From: Parietaria judaica
Taxonomy: Eukaryota > Streptophyta > Magnoliopsida > Rosales > Urticaceae
NCBI GenBank assembly: GCA_954871525.1
Contig: OX940863.1
Coordinates: 22,208,001 to 22,272,000, forward strand
DNA length: 64,000 nt
Direction of reading: 5' to 3'
Under the pieces are notes generated by a model that did not search any database, had not been told where the DNA came from, and was given only the letters and a program-made list of their open reading frames with translations. Both the position numbers and the translations under genes were made by a program. Below are positions 1-13,965 of this stretch, in pieces. How positions within the stretch are numbered: position 1 is the first letter of the stretch; every line of letters starts with the position of its first letter.

Positions 1-163
1 TCTAAGTTATTTACCAGATGATAAATATGATGGTGCAATAATATAGTATTTGTCATGTGGCTAAGGAAATAGACAAGTAATCATGAAGCCAAGACTCTAG
101 TTGATAAATATGATGGTGCTATTCATTCCCTAAGGTTGCCTTTAAAGTCCCTCTCACTCTGTC

Positions 164-170
164 TATATAT
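164..170 (+). promoter_or_regulatory. Probable TATA box of the bHLH-like gene
   Basis: TATATAT lies about 50 bases upstream of the start codon at 216, a plausible distance for a short 5' leader. No other core promoter element was recognised. Confidence 0.45.
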
Positions 171-215
171 GCCAAGCAAATTAAAAAAGATTAATCCAAA
201 AGAGAGGAAACAAAT

Positions 216-2757
216 ATGAGTTCTTCATCTAGAGACAGAAAAAGAGTAAGTCTCTATCAGAAGTTGCAAACCCTCCGAGCCATCACCAACTCCTCCGCGG
301 TAATTGCTTCGGAATTCTTGCTATGTGTTTTGGGCGACATGTTCGGTTTAAACTCTGTACATCAATGATACAAGCTCAAATATCAATCGCCGGAGCAGCC
401 GAGCTCTACTATATCGACATTAATTGTTGAAAATACATCTCTCCATCGCCCGAGCCCTACAAGTTAATTGTCGTTGTTGTTGCTTTTTTCTTTCTTGTCT
501 GGCTGATCATGTTTTAGCAGGTGAACAAAGCCTCGATTATAGTTGATGCCTCCAAGTATATTGAGGAGTTGAAGAAAAAAGTGGCGACACTTAACCAAGA
601 GATTGGTAGTACTTCTCAAATACAACCAATCAACGACAATAAATTGCCTGTGGTACGTATACATATATATATATAATTGCAATAAAATGTATATTTTTTC
701 AATATTCACATCATTATATATATATATATATATATATTTGTATATTGAATGTTTCGTATTATTTATAAGCAGGTCAAAGTGGAAGCCCTGGAAAAGGGTT
801 TTGTTATTAATGTGTTCTCCGACAAGAATTGCCACGGTTTGCTTGTTTATATCCTTGAAGCCTTTGAGAACTTGGGGCTTGATGTGCTTGATGCTAGTGT
901 CACTTGCACCTATAATTTTCAACTAGAGGCAGTTGGAGGAGAGGTAAGAATATTATCTATAATTATAATTATTTATTATCTAGGGGTGAAACAAAAAGCC
1001 CGTAAAACAAATATTAAATGAAAATCGGATATACCGATACAATATATAGCGAATACCAATTTTAAACGGTTAAAATCCAATGTACTGAATACAAATCAAA
1101 GACTTATATATTATTCGGTTGTGGTGTTCAAAATTATTAAATAAATTAACCAAACCAAAAATCGAACCGCATATGATTAGAAATTAATATATAATTTTAT
1201 ATTATTAGTATCAAGTTTATATTATAACTCATTTCACACTTAATAATTATGTTATTCATTTTATAATTTATATTTATTATTATCTTTACTCAATTTTAAT
1301 CATATTATTCGAAGCGGTAATTGCATACCGGATATGTCATAAATACATATTTTATCTTGGGTTAATGACTACAAAAATACCCAAAGTTTGGTCAAAGAAC
1401 CCATCGTGTACCCAAAGTTTAAAAGTGGTGGCAAAAATACCCAAAGTCACATTTGGAGAGTTGACCACTCCATTCTCGTAACACCGTTAACTTACCTGTT
1501 AATTCTGGCCACGTGGACAAATCTGTTTTGTTAAGTGTAAGCATTAGGGGTTCAATTAGTTGTGTTAAATAGTATTAATTAGGGGTTTAATTCCTTGTTT
1601 TGTCATAAACGAGGCTGATGTGGGCTCGTTCACGTGGAAAAAATTATTATGTCAGCAACCCACGTTTGTCCACGTGACCAGAGTTAACGGGTAAGTTAAC
1701 GGCGTTACGAGAATGGAGTGGTCAACTCCCCAAATGCGACTTTGGGTATTTTTGCCACCACTTTTAAACTTTGGGTACACGAGGGGTTCTTTGACCAAAC
1801 TTTGGGTATTTTTACCGTCATTAACTCTTTTATCTTTTCAAAAGGAGTCTTCGGTTTTCTTTTCAAATTGAGTAATATTAGTAGAAAAGTCACTGAAACC
1901 ATTACCGTTTACCATGTTTTGAGGGTATGCCAACGGGTAACCGAAAGATGGAAGCAAGAAAATCTAAAAATTAGACAAAAAATAATCAATGAATCTTATA
2001 TAAATATTGAATATAAATAAAGATGTATCTAGATGTTATGCATCCAATAACATATGCACAAATCCCATCTCTCAGAACCGTTAAGTTAATATTTTTACTA
2101 GTGACACGTATATATCTCCTACATATATGGAATATGTACGTAATCGTTGTAATTTTTTAGAAATCTATCTATTTCTTTTTCTTCTTTGTCTGATATTGGT
2201 GAGAGCTTATATATATCGACATAAAAAAAAAAACATCACGTGTGATTAATAGATTTAAGTACTATCATCATTCACAAGTGTGTCTGAACTCTGAAGTACC
2301 ACATTTTTCTGTTAATTCTTGCTCTAGTACTAATGCTTACGCATGCAAGCTATAGAAAGAAAAATTTGAATGCTTCCTAGGGTAATACTTATGTATATAA
2401 TATATATATATAGGTGTTACAAATCTTGGGATATAATTTATAAAAAAAATACATGTACATTTTTTAAAGAAGTTTAGGGGCGATTACCCTTGCATTGCTA
2501 TTGTATGTCCGTCACGGTGTACGCCTCGTTAAATTTTTCATGAAATTTCACGGAATTGACAATCTTAGTACTCCTTGACTAATTTATTTTTATTTTTTTC
2601 TTCAAAATTAATTTAGATTAATCTTTTTTTTTTTTGCTCTCGGAGATTAATCTTATTCGTTTTCTTGATTTCAATGTAGTTAGAGAATCAAATTGATGCT
2701 CAAATGGTGAAGCAAGCGGTCATGCAAGCAATTCAAAATTGGAGTGAACAAGATTAA
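216..2757 (+). CDS. Atypical bHLH protein with C-terminal ACT-like domain (SCREAM-like small bHLH family)
   Basis: Four exons (216-299, 521-652, 773-943, 2680-2757), all introns in phase 0, give a 154-residue protein. Residues 8-28 (RKRVSLYQKLQTLRAIT...) and 29-60 (KASIIVDASKYIEELKKKV) form helix-loop-helix-like segments. The His-Glu-Arg set of a DNA-contacting basic region is absent. Residues 73-129, starting VKVEALEKGFVINVFS, resemble the beta-alpha-beta ACT-like dimerisation domain that follows the HLH in plant bHLH proteins. Size and layout match a small plant family annotated as SCREAM-like bHLH. By inference it may act by dimerising with other bHLH factors rather than by binding DNA. 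The start is the first ATG after a TATA box. Donors are gtaatt, gtacgt and gtaaga. Intron 3 (944-2679) is long and holds a transposon. Confidence 0.85.
1359..1827. mobile_element. Non-autonomous Mutator-like element, family A copy 1 (469 bp)
   Basis: It starts GGGTTAATGACTACAAAAAT and ends with the inverted equivalent. The terminal inverted repeats are about 160 bp. An exact 9-bp target duplication, TTTTATCTT, flanks it at 1350-1358 and 1828-1836. Long inverted repeats with a 9-bp duplication are the signature of the Mutator superfamily. There is no coding capacity. It lies in intron 3 of the bHLH-like gene and carries three CACGTG boxes (1510, 1631, 1671). Family A copy 2 at 42425 has the same length and the opposite internal orientation. 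Confidence 0.92.
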
Positions 2758-2882
2758 TTTTGTGTTTCATCCTATTAATTAATTGCTTTTCCATATTCCT
2801 TTCTAATCACTCTTCATTAAGGATGTCATCATTGTAAGTTGTAACATAATGTTCAGTTCAATGAGAAATTTGTTAACTTTTT

Positions 2883-3084
2883 GGAATTCTCTTAATGTTA
2901 ACTATAATTCTTCGAAGATATCCCAGATATAATTCCGAAAAAGTAAATGATTTTATAACTCAACTAATTAACAAGATGCTTATGGAATTCTCTTAATGTT
3001 AACTATAATTCTTCGAAGATATCCCAGATATAATTCCGAAAAAGTAAATGATTTTATAACTAAACTAATTAACAAGATGATCAA
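2883..3084. repeat. Tandem duplication, 101-bp unit, two copies
   Basis: The units 2883-2983 and 2984-3084 both begin GGAATTCTCTTAATG and differ at only a few positions, mostly at the 3' edge. It begins about 125 bases past the bHLH stop codon and could overlap that gene's polyadenylation region. Confidence 0.9.
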
Positions 3085-3107
3085 ATCAAGATTAAAGACT
3101 AATTACA

Positions 3108-3151
<44 letters not shown>

Positions 3152-4427
3152 CACGTATATATAGACTCTTCTATCTTATGATACTGAAAAAGTGGCGTAA
3201 CTTCTTAGACGACATTATTGATGAACATTTCAGTGACATCTTTTCGCAAAAAGGCATCATAACTTGTCCAATGAATTTAAGTTAAAAAAAAAACGACATG
3301 AAATGAGGAAATTGGAGAAACGACAGGAAATTAGTCAACAAAATTTGAGTAAAGAAACACTCTCGTGATCAAATTCAAAACTAAGGAAAAGAAAAACGAC
3401 AATTTACGGGTACAGAGAGGGGTAGCATATAGCACGACATCATGAAAAGCAATTTAAAATTAGAACGACAACATTTCCATAAAAACGACAAGAAATTGAT
3501 AAAAATCTTGAAAGTAAAGATAAGAATCTAGCTTATTAAAAGAAAAAGAAAAAAAGAAGACCATTTATTGTAAATGAAAGTCGAAAAGACAACTAAACTA
3601 GTCGATAAGTACTGAGGAATGTGATATTATCAGTTTAGCCCACACGGTTTTGCTCTCCAGTCTACTCCTTAAAGTCCTATATTTAATAGGAGATGCTAAT
3701 CTGCTTACTAATGAATTAATCAAGTTGCTAAAAGAATAACAACTTAATCGATAACATGACCAATGTGTCTATTACGAAGTTGAGAGAAAGCTTCGGTAGA
3801 AAGAGAAACGAGGAGGGAGAAAATATATTCTTTATTGATTAAAAAACAATTACATACTAAAGGCTTGGTATATATGCCAACCCAGAATCAATTAATCAAG
3901 CTTAAAATGGAACCTTATAAAGAAGCTTTATACAATAGCTTAATGGTTCGATGCTCAATTAATTGATGTCGTATATGATACAAACGACAAGAAACATAGG
4001 AAGAGCTGCAAAAACGACAAGCACTTATATGAACAATAAGATGTTAGTCGTTAGAAATAATCAGAGAGATAGAGACTATGTTATCAATTATATAATATCT
4101 CAATAGTGTCCCTAATTTTACTCGATATTATATTTTTTGTTTTGCATCTAGCCCGAACAGTTTCGCTCTTGGATCTACCCTTAAAAAATCTCGTACCATT
4201 GAAAAAAGTGACTGTCTCACTCTCACTTATATATCATCTTACTTGATCACACCCGAATAATGCGCAACTAGTACTCTATCTTAGGATCGTCCCTCGAGGA
4301 TTTGGGTCGTCAAAGACTAGAAGAGACTTAGGCCTGAGAGGATTTTACGGGGGTTAATCCACTCACCATAATTGTGAAACCATTAGTCCCAAAATAAAGT
4401 TCATGCTAGGATTTTTTAACCTAAATT
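3085..4427. other. Intergenic, no gene seen; cluster of ACGACA-type motifs
   Basis: No conserved reading frame was seen. Between 3208 and 4020 the motif ACGACA, usually inside AAACGACAA, recurs at irregular spacing (for example near 3208, 3292, 3317, 3391, 3432, 3462, 3484, 3986 and 4011). No terminal repeats were recognised. The segment around 3785-3970 looks like decayed retroelement sequence, but I cannot prove it. Confidence 0.35.
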
Positions 4428-4443
4428 CCCAAATTCAGAAAAC

Positions 4444-4481
<38 letters not shown>

Positions 4482-4600
4482 TGGAATTTACATAGAGAAT
4501 TATAGTCGTTCACTCTCACTGTAGGAAGTAAGTCCACTTGCTTCTTGCAAATCTCATCGGAGTTCTACGTTACACCCTCAAATTCGCTCCCACTGTTTTG
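4428..4600. repeat. Dispersed repeat related to 7557-7760, with 30-A tract
   Basis: The block after an uninterrupted run of 30 A (4446-4475) contains GAATTATAGTCGTTCACTCT and then a GTAGGAAGTAAGTCCACTTG segment. Both recur in diverged form at 7634-7685. The pair is probably the same transposon family, of unknown class. Confidence 0.6.
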
Positions 4601-4883
4601 TTCGTGCTATACACAATGCACAATGAGTATGACGGCTCAAAGTTACAAAAGGCAAAAGTCTTTAGACAACAACAACATTAATCGTATAAAAAGTCTAGAA
4701 CACCATCGCTATACATAACTTTATTTATTAGTTATGCCTGCTCTACGTCGTGTCTTAGCAACATTCCGTGTACAATAAGACATCGCACCCAATACATGCA
4801 AAGATTAATTTGGATTCTTCAATTGTACATCTATGCTCTAGCTAGGTATGTTTTTTTAGCTATTCTAATTAAAGTGTTTGCAA

Positions 4884-5105
4884 CCAAGCTTGTTTGACCT
4901 AGTGGTAAATCCACCACAATAAGACTTTTACTGAGGTCTTGGGTTCAATCTCTTGAGACGCGGAAATTGCGTAATATATGTAATCTTGGCCGATAGTGCT
5001 TGCGGCAAATAGTGCAGGTTGTTCTTACCATGACAAATATCTTGTAACGTGAGTACATGTAATCTTGGCCAATAGTACCACCCAATTTAAAAAAATAAAA
5101 ATAAA
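4884..5105 (+). mobile_element. tRNA-derived SINE, copy 1
   Basis: This is a 222-bp element. Its head has an A-box-like TGACCTAGTGGTAA and a B-box-like GGGTTCAATCTC, and its A-rich tail holds AAAAATAAAAATAAAA. A 17-bp target duplication, AATTAAAGTGTTTGCAA, flanks it at 4867-4883 and 5106-5122. The body shares CTTGGCCGATAGTG and CACCCAATT-type blocks with the copies at 39301 and 60305. It is not a tRNA gene because no cloverleaf can be closed. Confidence 0.9.
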
Positions 5106-5122
5106 AATTAAAGTGTTTGCAA

Positions 5123-6272
5123 TAAACAAACAAACAAAGTTGTTTGGTTTTGTTGATTGCGTGTTGAATAGACGCGTAGAAAGAAATGCACTAATAAAAA
5201 GAAAGAATATTTTGTTGTGTTGATCAAATTGGCATCAAAGTTTATTCACACGGCCAAGGTCAAAAAGAAGAAATACCAACTACTTATGAAGACAGCTATG
5301 TCTTTTCGATCGATTTACAAGCTGCATGCTGAAACTATTTGATTACTTTTTCTATCAACTTGTAATTTTATAAACAAAATTTTTTAAATGATTCTATGGA
5401 ATTTGGAATCTAATTAATATGATAGACTAGTTCCGATTTTAATTTGAAATTATGTGACATTGAAAAGTCAAAAGGTTTGAATATGAATGCATTGTATATT
5501 TCTGTTTTGTTAAAATAATTTTATGATTAAATTGTTATTACTTTAGAGAAACATTATTGCTTGAAGAGAAGATAATTTGTACGTAGTTTATCTTAAAGTA
5601 ACTGAGTATCACCAAATCATCAAATCAGTCAGGTAAATTAGTAAGAATAAAAAAAATATATACTTATGGGGCAATGGTATCTATATATATGTTCATACAC
5701 ACACTGCTTATAATGCATGGGGACATAATCATATTGTATCTAACGAATCAATTTTATGAAGAGAAAGTTTTGAATTGACAAATTAGTAGTAAATTAAACT
5801 TTATATTTTACCAAACAAAAAGAGGGAAAGACAAGACTTACGTTCATTAATCACATCAAACTACTGGTGTGGTGGAGTTGTAAGTTGAAAAAAATGACAT
5901 GCATGCATGTATTTAATAATCATTTGTGAATATATATATTTACTTAAATGTAAGACCAACATACTTTTGACACGTATGAAATCGTGCATGAATACGTTAA
6001 ATTCATTTGTTAGCTAGATTATTCTCGATAATTTTAAGCTAGGTATGAGATTTCTCGAAAGATCATTTAACGGCCTTTGAAAGATCATGAAACGAATAGT
6101 ACGTGAACAGGGAACTTTCAATTCACTAAAGAAATAAATGTGATAAATGGCGTACACAAAAGAAAAGTTTGACTAAGAATATCATTGGTTCTATAAAATA
6201 CATTTTTTATTAATATTTTAGGTAAAAATGAAAGCTTGAAATCTCGATAAGTGACTCAGATCTCAACTAAAT
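5123..6272. other. Intergenic AT-rich sequence, nothing recognised
   Basis: No conserved open frame, RNA gene or transposon end was found on either strand. Confidence 0.4.
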
Positions 6273-6462
6273 TAGAGGTCGCACTTCTATAGAAATACAT
6301 AGTTTTTTTTTTTTTTTTCATTTTTGAATGATTTTCATTTTATTTTTATCATTTCACTATAAAAAAATAGAGGTCGCACTTCTATAGAAATACATAGTTT
6401 TTTTTTTTTTTTTTCATTTTTGAATGATTTTCATTTTATTTTTATATTTCACTATAAAAAAT
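6273..6462. repeat. Tandem duplication, 95-bp unit, two copies
   Basis: The block starting TAGAGGTCGCACTTCTATAG at 6273 is repeated at 6368. Each copy contains an internal poly-T run and ends in an ATTTCACTATAAAAAA-type segment. The copies differ by small indels. Confidence 0.88.
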
Positions 6463-7556
6463 AAAATAAAAAAACCTATTTTGGACTGATTATTCAATCA
6501 TTGATACTTTTTTAGAAGCGGGTTAGTACGTCACCCATAATTCCACCTCCCCCGGAAACTATATCATTTTATTTTATTTCAATATAAGTACTTATAAAAT
6601 ATCATTTCAACTCCCTATTTTTTTTTACTTATAAAATTTAAACATAACTCTTTCAATTTAATTTTTATTCAAAAAATTAAACTTAACTTCTTCGAATATA
6701 ATTTAGGGTTCCGTTACTGAATTAATCAGTCATTGTTGCTTTAGTCAATATTCTATAATTCTTGAAAGAAAAAAAATCCTAAGATTAATTTACATCTTAA
6801 CTTCCTCTATTTAGAGGTCCACCAAAAGCAAATGTGCACCAATATAGTAGCATGCAATGTTCAAAGAAAAAGCTTAGCGCATTGATAAATAAAAAATAAT
6901 TGACTTATTATAATTAATTACTTCGATTCTTTGACCGAGTAAAACACCTTTTATCCAGCAAAATGTTACACCCGGTTACTATATAAATCAATAGCTCTAA
7001 GCCAATAGAGAAGAAAAGACGTTAGTTTGGCCGTGGAAATTAGTATTTAATTAATTATAGCTAGCATCTTTGAATTTAATGTCTTGCTTCTTTAGTAAGA
7101 AAAATCAGCAACTAGACATGAAAGGGACAATCACTATATAAAGCAAGTCGCCATTTAGATATTTGTCTTATAATATCTAGAGTAATTAAAATTAGTGCCT
7201 TCAATATTTTGCATTTTGATGCAATTTTTCCTCCGAATTTTAATTTGTAGCAATTACACCAAATACTTCCATAAAATAAATTGTTTCTTATGTGTTAAAA
7301 ATCAAAACAAGATGTTCACATATGCGCAATGAATAATTTACGAATATATTTTTGTTCAAACCGTACTTAAACTATTATACTAGATAGTTATCTGGCTAAT
7401 TTAATCAAAACAATCACTAAATCTATTTATTTTTAAACCTCACAAAATTAGAAAATAATAATAATAGTATTATATAATAATACCACAAAAAGTTATTAAC
7501 TTTTTACATTTAAGGAGAGCATGTTACTTTTAAAAATGTAAGAGGTATTATTGTAT
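6463..7556. other. Intergenic AT-rich sequence, nothing recognised
   Basis: Low-complexity AT-rich DNA. No coding frame or terminal repeat was seen. Confidence 0.35.
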
Positions 7557-7760
7557 GAAAATGCTAGGAAATCGACTTAAATCTCCAAATTAGAAGAAAA
7601 ACGCAAACGAAATATATAGAAACTTGACTCCAGAATTATAGTAGTTCACTCTCAATGTAGGAGGTATGCCCATTTGCCCCTTGTAAGTCTCGATCCACTA
7701 TAATCTCCAATCGAAATTCTTGGTTACTCTCTCTGCTTTGACTACTCTGTGTCGGATCTT
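7557..7760. repeat. Dispersed repeat related to 4428-4600
   Basis: GAATTATAGTAGTTCACTCT followed by a GTAGGAGGTATGCCCATTTG segment matches the block near 4498-4550 with substitutions. An upstream AGAAAAACGCAA matches the AAAACGCAAAA before it. This is a decayed pair of copies of one unclassified transposon family. Confidence 0.6.
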
Positions 7761-8344
7761 AGACTTAATAATGTGGAGCAAACTGCACCGACATGTAAAG
7801 GAACTAATTACTCTAATATCTGTTATCTCTAGCGATTTTATTGTTGTATTTTCTTAAACATTTGACTGCTAAAAGCTTTGCATCTACTATTTCATTAGCC
7901 ATATCATTAGTTAAAAAATGAGTAGATCGATCACGTAGAAAAATGGCCGACCAGTAGAGTTGAATATTAGAAGCTTCTACGACTAATGTATATCCTGTCT
8001 TTATTAATTACTTTTCACTTTCCTCATTTAGCATGCAATTATACTTAGTTTTTAACTAATTATTTCCCTAGAACTGAGATTATAGTAAGAACTATATGAT
8101 ATAATTGAGTTGTGTTTACGTAGGTTTATTTACTCAAATGAATTGCTTGACTTTACAAAAGGTCTTGACTTTATAATTAGGTCCGCGTAATATGTTGAAA
8201 AATATCGCACCTCAATAATTTAATCCCTGTAAAAGATATATATATATATATATATATATATTACATGTGCGTCCTTTATCCATGCAACAATATACTACTA
8301 ATTAGTGGAAAATATCATATTTACGGTTATTTACGGCGAAAATG

Positions 8345-8540
8345 CTTACTTTTATCACCTTGTTGTATTTTGGTGTGGATGTTCAAAATCTGGTGGCAAA
8401 AATGTATGATTTGTCACTTTATTGTCATTTAATATTTATTTTCATAATTTAGTGGCAAAAATGTTCAAAATTATCACTTTATTAGACTCTAGTACTCATG
8501 TTCGAAATTTGATGGTAAAAACACCTATGGTTAACAATCT
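8345..8540. repeat. Three diverged ~75-bp direct repeats
   Basis: Units share the pattern TTCAAAATNTGGTGGCAAAAAT followed by TNTCACTTTATT, near 8380, 8445 and 8500. A partial inverted counterpart (CGCACCACCAAATTTTAAACA) near 8742 suggests they belong to an old foldback element of about 450 bp. Its ends are not resolved. Confidence 0.45.
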
Positions 8541-8789
8541 ATGAAATTTAACACTTGCATCATTTCTATTTTTGTAATTAATTTATTTTTTTCTTAGCTA
8601 ATTGTGAGGCTCACGTTGATGATGTATCATTTAACAACCAAAAACGTTAAATGTAATAAATTATTAAATGTAGTACTTTTCGGCTATGAATTTGGAATGT
8701 AAATATTGAAGTACATAAGATGACAAATTTTGAGCATTTTCGCGCACCACCAAATTTTAAACATAAGTATTTAACTGTAATATGACCTA

Positions 8790-9070
8790 AACTGGATCTT
8801 TAAGCCAAAAGCACACACAAGAACACAAAGAGAAACGAGAATAGTTTTGGGGGAGAATATCCTCTGTATTGAAATAATGTCGAAATTACAAAGGGTGGGG
8901 AATGGGAAGTTGTTCCTAACTACACTATAAAAGGTATATATAAGGTATATATAGGCACTCCAAACTCAGTGCCCAAGTTTAACTATAAATGCTAAACTAA
9001 ATAAAGCAAATGCCAATTCAGTAAAACTTGCCACGCAAGCAAACTTGGAGAGCAAGTCAAAACGTAATCG
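8790..9070. repeat. Possible retroelement remnant
   Basis: The segment has the composition of a plant copia LTR in antisense (ACACAAGAACACAAAGAGAA, then a T-rich stretch and short direct repeats GGTATATATAAGGTATATATA). No paired LTR or target duplication was found, so the class is a guess. Confidence 0.25.
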
Positions 9071-9726
9071 CCACGTAATATAGTGAAAATTTCGATCTAT
9101 TTTCCACCGCAAATACCCTACATATATTTTGAATTAATCCAATTGTTGATTGAAAATTATCCTGAAACGGAGCTCAAACTATAGATACAAAAAGAGAAGG
9201 ATAGATTAATTGAGAAATAGAAAACACGTAAAAATGAATAATATTAAGTTATTAACCACACTGCATGATTCTCATATGGGTCAATTTATCTTGTAGGTAC
9301 TTTACTAGAAGATCAGGAAAAAAAAAAAGCATATGAAGAAAATAAAGGAACACGACAAAGGAACACAAACAAATAATAGATAGAGATATATATACCTTGC
9401 GTGTATATAGATAACACTCACCTACAACTACAGCTAATAGTCAAACGCTTTATTTTAATAAAACAAAATTTACCAACCTATAAACCCTACAAATTACCAA
9501 CCCTACTACACCTCGTCAAGTTCAAAGTAATACATATACTGATATACACACAAATATTATTTATATATAATTTATATATAGTTAACTTAATTTGTTATAT
9601 ATATAACATATATATATGTAATGTAAACATTTTCTATACATATCTCAAAGTTGACTCGGGAATCAAATCAACTTGGAGAGAAATAAAAAATAATAAAAAA
9701 GAACAACAGTCCTCGCCAAATTTCAC

Positions 9727-9736
9727 CTATAAATAC
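9727..9736 (+). promoter_or_regulatory. TATA box of the first peroxidase gene
   Basis: CTATAAATAC lies 100 bases before the ATG at 9827. The second peroxidase has an equivalent element at a similar distance. Confidence 0.65.
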
Positions 9737-9826
9737 ACACAAAACCGAATAACATTTCCACAATCAATCATATACTCTCTAAAACCCTATATATCTTAAC
9801 CTTTTCCAAATCCTAGTTAGTAAAAA

Positions 9827-11902
<2,076 letters not shown>

Positions 11903-12025
11903 ATGATATTGCTAGGGTTTTGGCTATACATGGATGAATAATTATGTGTTGATCTTTGATCATTTTGAATTTTTGAGTGCTATAATTTTTACTTAGTGAT
12001 CTATGTACTTGTTACTTTTCTTTCA

Positions 12026-12650
12026 ATTGCGGCATAAATACCCCATATTTATAGTTTGTTTGAGTCAATATTCTCTATGTTTGTTTTTTCCGGACCCAAT
12101 GTTTTATTTTTTGTATATAATTTTCAGTCTTTGACACTAAATGAACAATAAACGTTAAGTTTCTCCGACATACTCGGCGGTATTGGTGATGCACTTGGTA
12201 GTCTCAACGGTGTAGGTGACGTATGATTGGTGGTGTCGGCTATACATTCGACATTCTCGACAGTGTCTGTGATGTAATCGGTGGTATTGGTGACGCACTC
12301 GGTTTTTGGACAGTGCCGGTGATGTATAAATGAGCGTTAGCGACAAAATTGGTAGTTTTGGTGACGACTAAGCGGTATCGGCGATGTATACTCGCGGTAT
12401 TGGGAGATTCATCTTAGTTTTTCAACAGTAAAAAAATGAATATATAAAACTAATAATCAATAAAATTTTATAAAATTGACACATACCACATACTTAACCG
12501 AAACTTAATGTTCATTGTTTATTTAGTGTCTAAAACTCAAAATTATATAAAAATATAACATCGGGTCTTTATGTCGGAAAAAAAAAATATAGAAATATGC
12601 TTCAAACAATTGATAGACATGGGATATTTATGCCTGCAAACATATCTCAA
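12026..12650. mobile_element. Foldback / long-TIR element downstream of the first peroxidase
   Basis: Imperfect inverted repeats of about 150 bp pair 12026-12160 (AATTGCGGCATAAATACCCC at the edge) with 12490-12650 (GGGATATTTATGCCTGCAAA). The edge resembles the family A-C Mutator-like ends (GCGGCAWAAAT). No convincing 9-bp duplication was found. The centre (12178-12407) is a degenerate tandem array of GGTGAYGTA / CGGTRKTNTCGG words. It starts about 120 bases after the stop codon, so it may lie inside the 3' UTR. Confidence 0.65.
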
Positions 12651-13790
12651 AATCATTCAAACATATTCAATATTACTGTACTTATGAAATATGCCACGTG
12701 TAGATGATGATTTAAGTAACAAAATGGACTAGCAAAAACCTTACATAAAATGGTAAATATACTTAGGGATAATAGAGTAATTTGACTAGAGTATTAAAGG
12801 ACAAGAAGCTACATAGATAAGATAAGATTACATCTTCCTCTTCTTCTTTTTCGTTTCTCATCTCACCAAATTTGTATCAATGAAAAATAATAGTTTTCAG
12901 CATTTAAATCTCGTTAAATTTACACCCGGATTGAGTATTAAAGTTCCGAATTTTATTTCTTCCTGTCGGAATTCTATAAATTTTGAAATTTCCTATCGGA
13001 TAACGACTTTTGTAAAATTGATTATTTGGGACTGGTACCCGTATAAGTAAATAGTTGTATTAAACCGAATTTTCATTGGGAACTGATAAAAGTAACGATT
13101 ACCATTTTTTCCTCAAAAATATCAATTTTTAAACTATTATTGGTAACCGTTAACTTCCACACATTAAAAACTATTTCAAATGTGTAGTCTTGTTTAAGTC
13201 GTTTATCTTAAGAGTCTCGTTTTTAGATTGTACTACAGTTTTTTGTCATTTGAGTTGTAGAGGAACTATTGAATTCTTTATTATTTATAGGCCGAATTCT
13301 CAAAATATTAAGAGAGTATGCGAGTGATATAAAAAAAAAATTAATGAAATTTAGAATATATTAATGAAAATTCTCCATAGAAATCAATTCAATTTATCGT
13401 GAAAAATAGTACATTTAAAAATGTCTAATTTCATCTGCCAATGAATTGGGCCATCTCGTTTTAAAATTTCTTCGACATAGTTTTGTGAGGCCCAATATAC
13501 ATATACATATAGAAGGACTCGAATGGTTTAATTAGGCTTGTCTTAAATAAATAAATAAATAAATAAATAAAAAAAAAAAAAAACTATCGAAGAAAAAAAA
13601 ATTATTCATAAAAAAATACCTTCAATTTTCTGTCTTTTTCTAGTTTCTGGTTTTAGCCTTTTAGGTAGATATTGTTTAATTTAGTTATTCTAGTTGTAAA
13701 AGATATAGGGGAAAAAATAGATAGAGAAGAGTTTGATTAAAAACACGAGGTATTATAATATATTTCAAAGAGTTAATTGAATAAAAATTT
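12651..13790. other. Intergenic AT-rich sequence with an (AAAT)n tract
   Basis: No gene was seen. An AAAT microsatellite merges into poly-A at about 13545-13583. Confidence 0.4.
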
Positions 13791-13799
13791 ACCGCAATA

Positions 13800-13965
13800 T
13801 TGGGTTGGGATTCATAGGCCGAGGTGGGCTTTGATGACTCTTTCAAAATTTACCGCGTCCCGCAAATTGAACGGGGCGAGTCAAGCTTGCTCCTTCAATG
13901 TGCAAGCTTAATAGGCTGTGGGCCGGGCCGCCCAAGCCCAATTGACCCCTCTAAATTCCTCTAAT
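13800..13965. repeat. GC-rich transposon remnant
   Basis: This GC-rich patch contains GGCTGTGGGCCGGGCCGCCC and then AAGCCCAATTGACCCCTCTA. That resembles the end of the common plant hAT-type elements that begin with TAGRGGTCAATTGGGCTTGGG read from the other strand. The other terminus was not found. Confidence 0.35.

Noticed and set aside
464..922. 152-codon minus-strand open frame over the bHLH exons
   Set aside because: It crosses two introns of the sense gene and is rich in Tyr-Ile from TA repeats; antisense shadow.
4884..4970. tRNA gene
   Set aside because: A and B boxes are present but stems cannot pair. The long exact target duplication identifies a SINE.
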